From: an uncultured Anaerolineaceae bacterium
Lineage (GTDB): Bacteria > Chloroflexota > Anaerolineae > Promineifilales > Promineifilaceae
Assembly (NCBI GenBank): GCA_937967805.1
Contig: CALBTC010000346.1
Span: 1-31,337 of the forward strand
Reading direction: 5' to 3'
DNA length: 31,337 nucleotides
A program made the translations under genes and the position numbers. Under the pieces are notes generated by a model, which was not told the origin of the DNA, did not search any database, and saw only the letters and a list, made by a program, of their open reading frames with translations. Positions 31,258 to 31,337 of this stretch are shown one piece after another. Position 1 is the first letter of the stretch; the number at the start of each line of letters is the position of its first letter.

Positions 31258-31337
31258 TCGTTTTACTGTAAATGTGATACGTCTGCACCGTTTGCATCCC
31301 CGCTTTTTCATAGAGGCGCGGCGCATTGGTGAGGCTG
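31247..31337 (+). CDS. Start of an unidentified gene cut by the right edge
   Basis: ATG 31247 opens a frame that stays open to the window end (30 codons: MSNNRFTVNVIRLHRLHPRF and on). Overlap with the small ORF favours coupling. Too short to identify. Confidence 0.35.
   Translation, partial: MSNNRFTVNVIRLHRLHPRFFIEARRIGEA

Noticed and set aside
1..31337. tRNA, rRNA or phage genes
   Set aside because: No cloverleaf, rRNA-like stretch, integrase or structural phage gene was seen.

Overview
The window looks like a chromosomal stretch from a Chloroflexota bacterium, probably an Anaerolineae-type lineage. The reasons are giant SARP-type STAND regulators in tandem, lipoproteins with very acidic linkers, a fused alpha/beta E1 of a 2-oxo acid dehydrogenase, an HdrD/EtfD-like Fe-S membrane protein, a membrane pentapeptide-repeat protein beside an effector-associated-domain protein, and many short palindromic repeats. 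The lineage is inferred from gene content only; there is no rRNA or tRNA gene here. About 25 genes are supported, most in short tightly spaced or overlapping operons. The most striking sequence-level feature is the palindromic octamer ACGGCCGT, counted by hand 55 times (about one per 570 bases, less than one expected by chance), in all reading frames and in intergenic DNA.

Layout. 1-1300 (-): lipoprotein, cut by the window edge. 1487-7796 (+): two tandem paralogous wHTH-BTAD-STAND-TPR regulators of about 1050 residues each. 7785-10530 (-): a four-gene coupled cluster (arylamine N-acetyltransferase-like, ThpR-like, GNAT, MenH-like hydrolase). 10638-11839: a small VOC protein (+) converging on an orphan ModA-type lipoprotein (-). 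11840-12223: a repeat-rich gap with a palindromic repeat pair, a likely terminator built on the octamer and a MITE-like element. 12224-17948 (-): an unknown protein with ADP-ribosyltransferase-like motifs, an MFS transporter, a class C beta-lactamase-like serine hydrolase and a second MFS transporter; the last two overlap by ATGA and have a near-consensus promoter upstream.

17949-19880 is an AT-rich island without any exact octamer. It carries a coiled-coil/effector-associated-domain protein and a membrane pentapeptide-repeat protein. This two-gene unit is the best candidate in the window for an undescribed (conflict or signalling) system. 19918-23675 (-): E2 and fused E1 of a 2-oxo acid dehydrogenase complex. 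23931-25286 (-): a lipoprotein and a TumE-like toxin/antitoxin pair whose reading frames overlap abnormally. 25397-27415 (-): an EtfD/HdrDE-like membrane Fe-S protein. 27593-30974 (+): a membrane-anchored glycoside hydrolase-like protein overlapping a GT39-type glycosyltransferase whose coding sequence contains four different intergenic-type repeats. 30975-31337: a long hairpin, a 35-codon ORF and the start of another frame.

How genes may work together: E1/E2 oxidise a 2-oxo acid, while the EtfD-like protein could feed electrons from acyl-CoA oxidation to quinone. The GH/GT39 pair suggests envelope glycan processing. The MFS/hydrolase pair suggests export or hydrolysis of a small amide or ester. 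Targets of the two STAND regulators cannot be read from the sequence.
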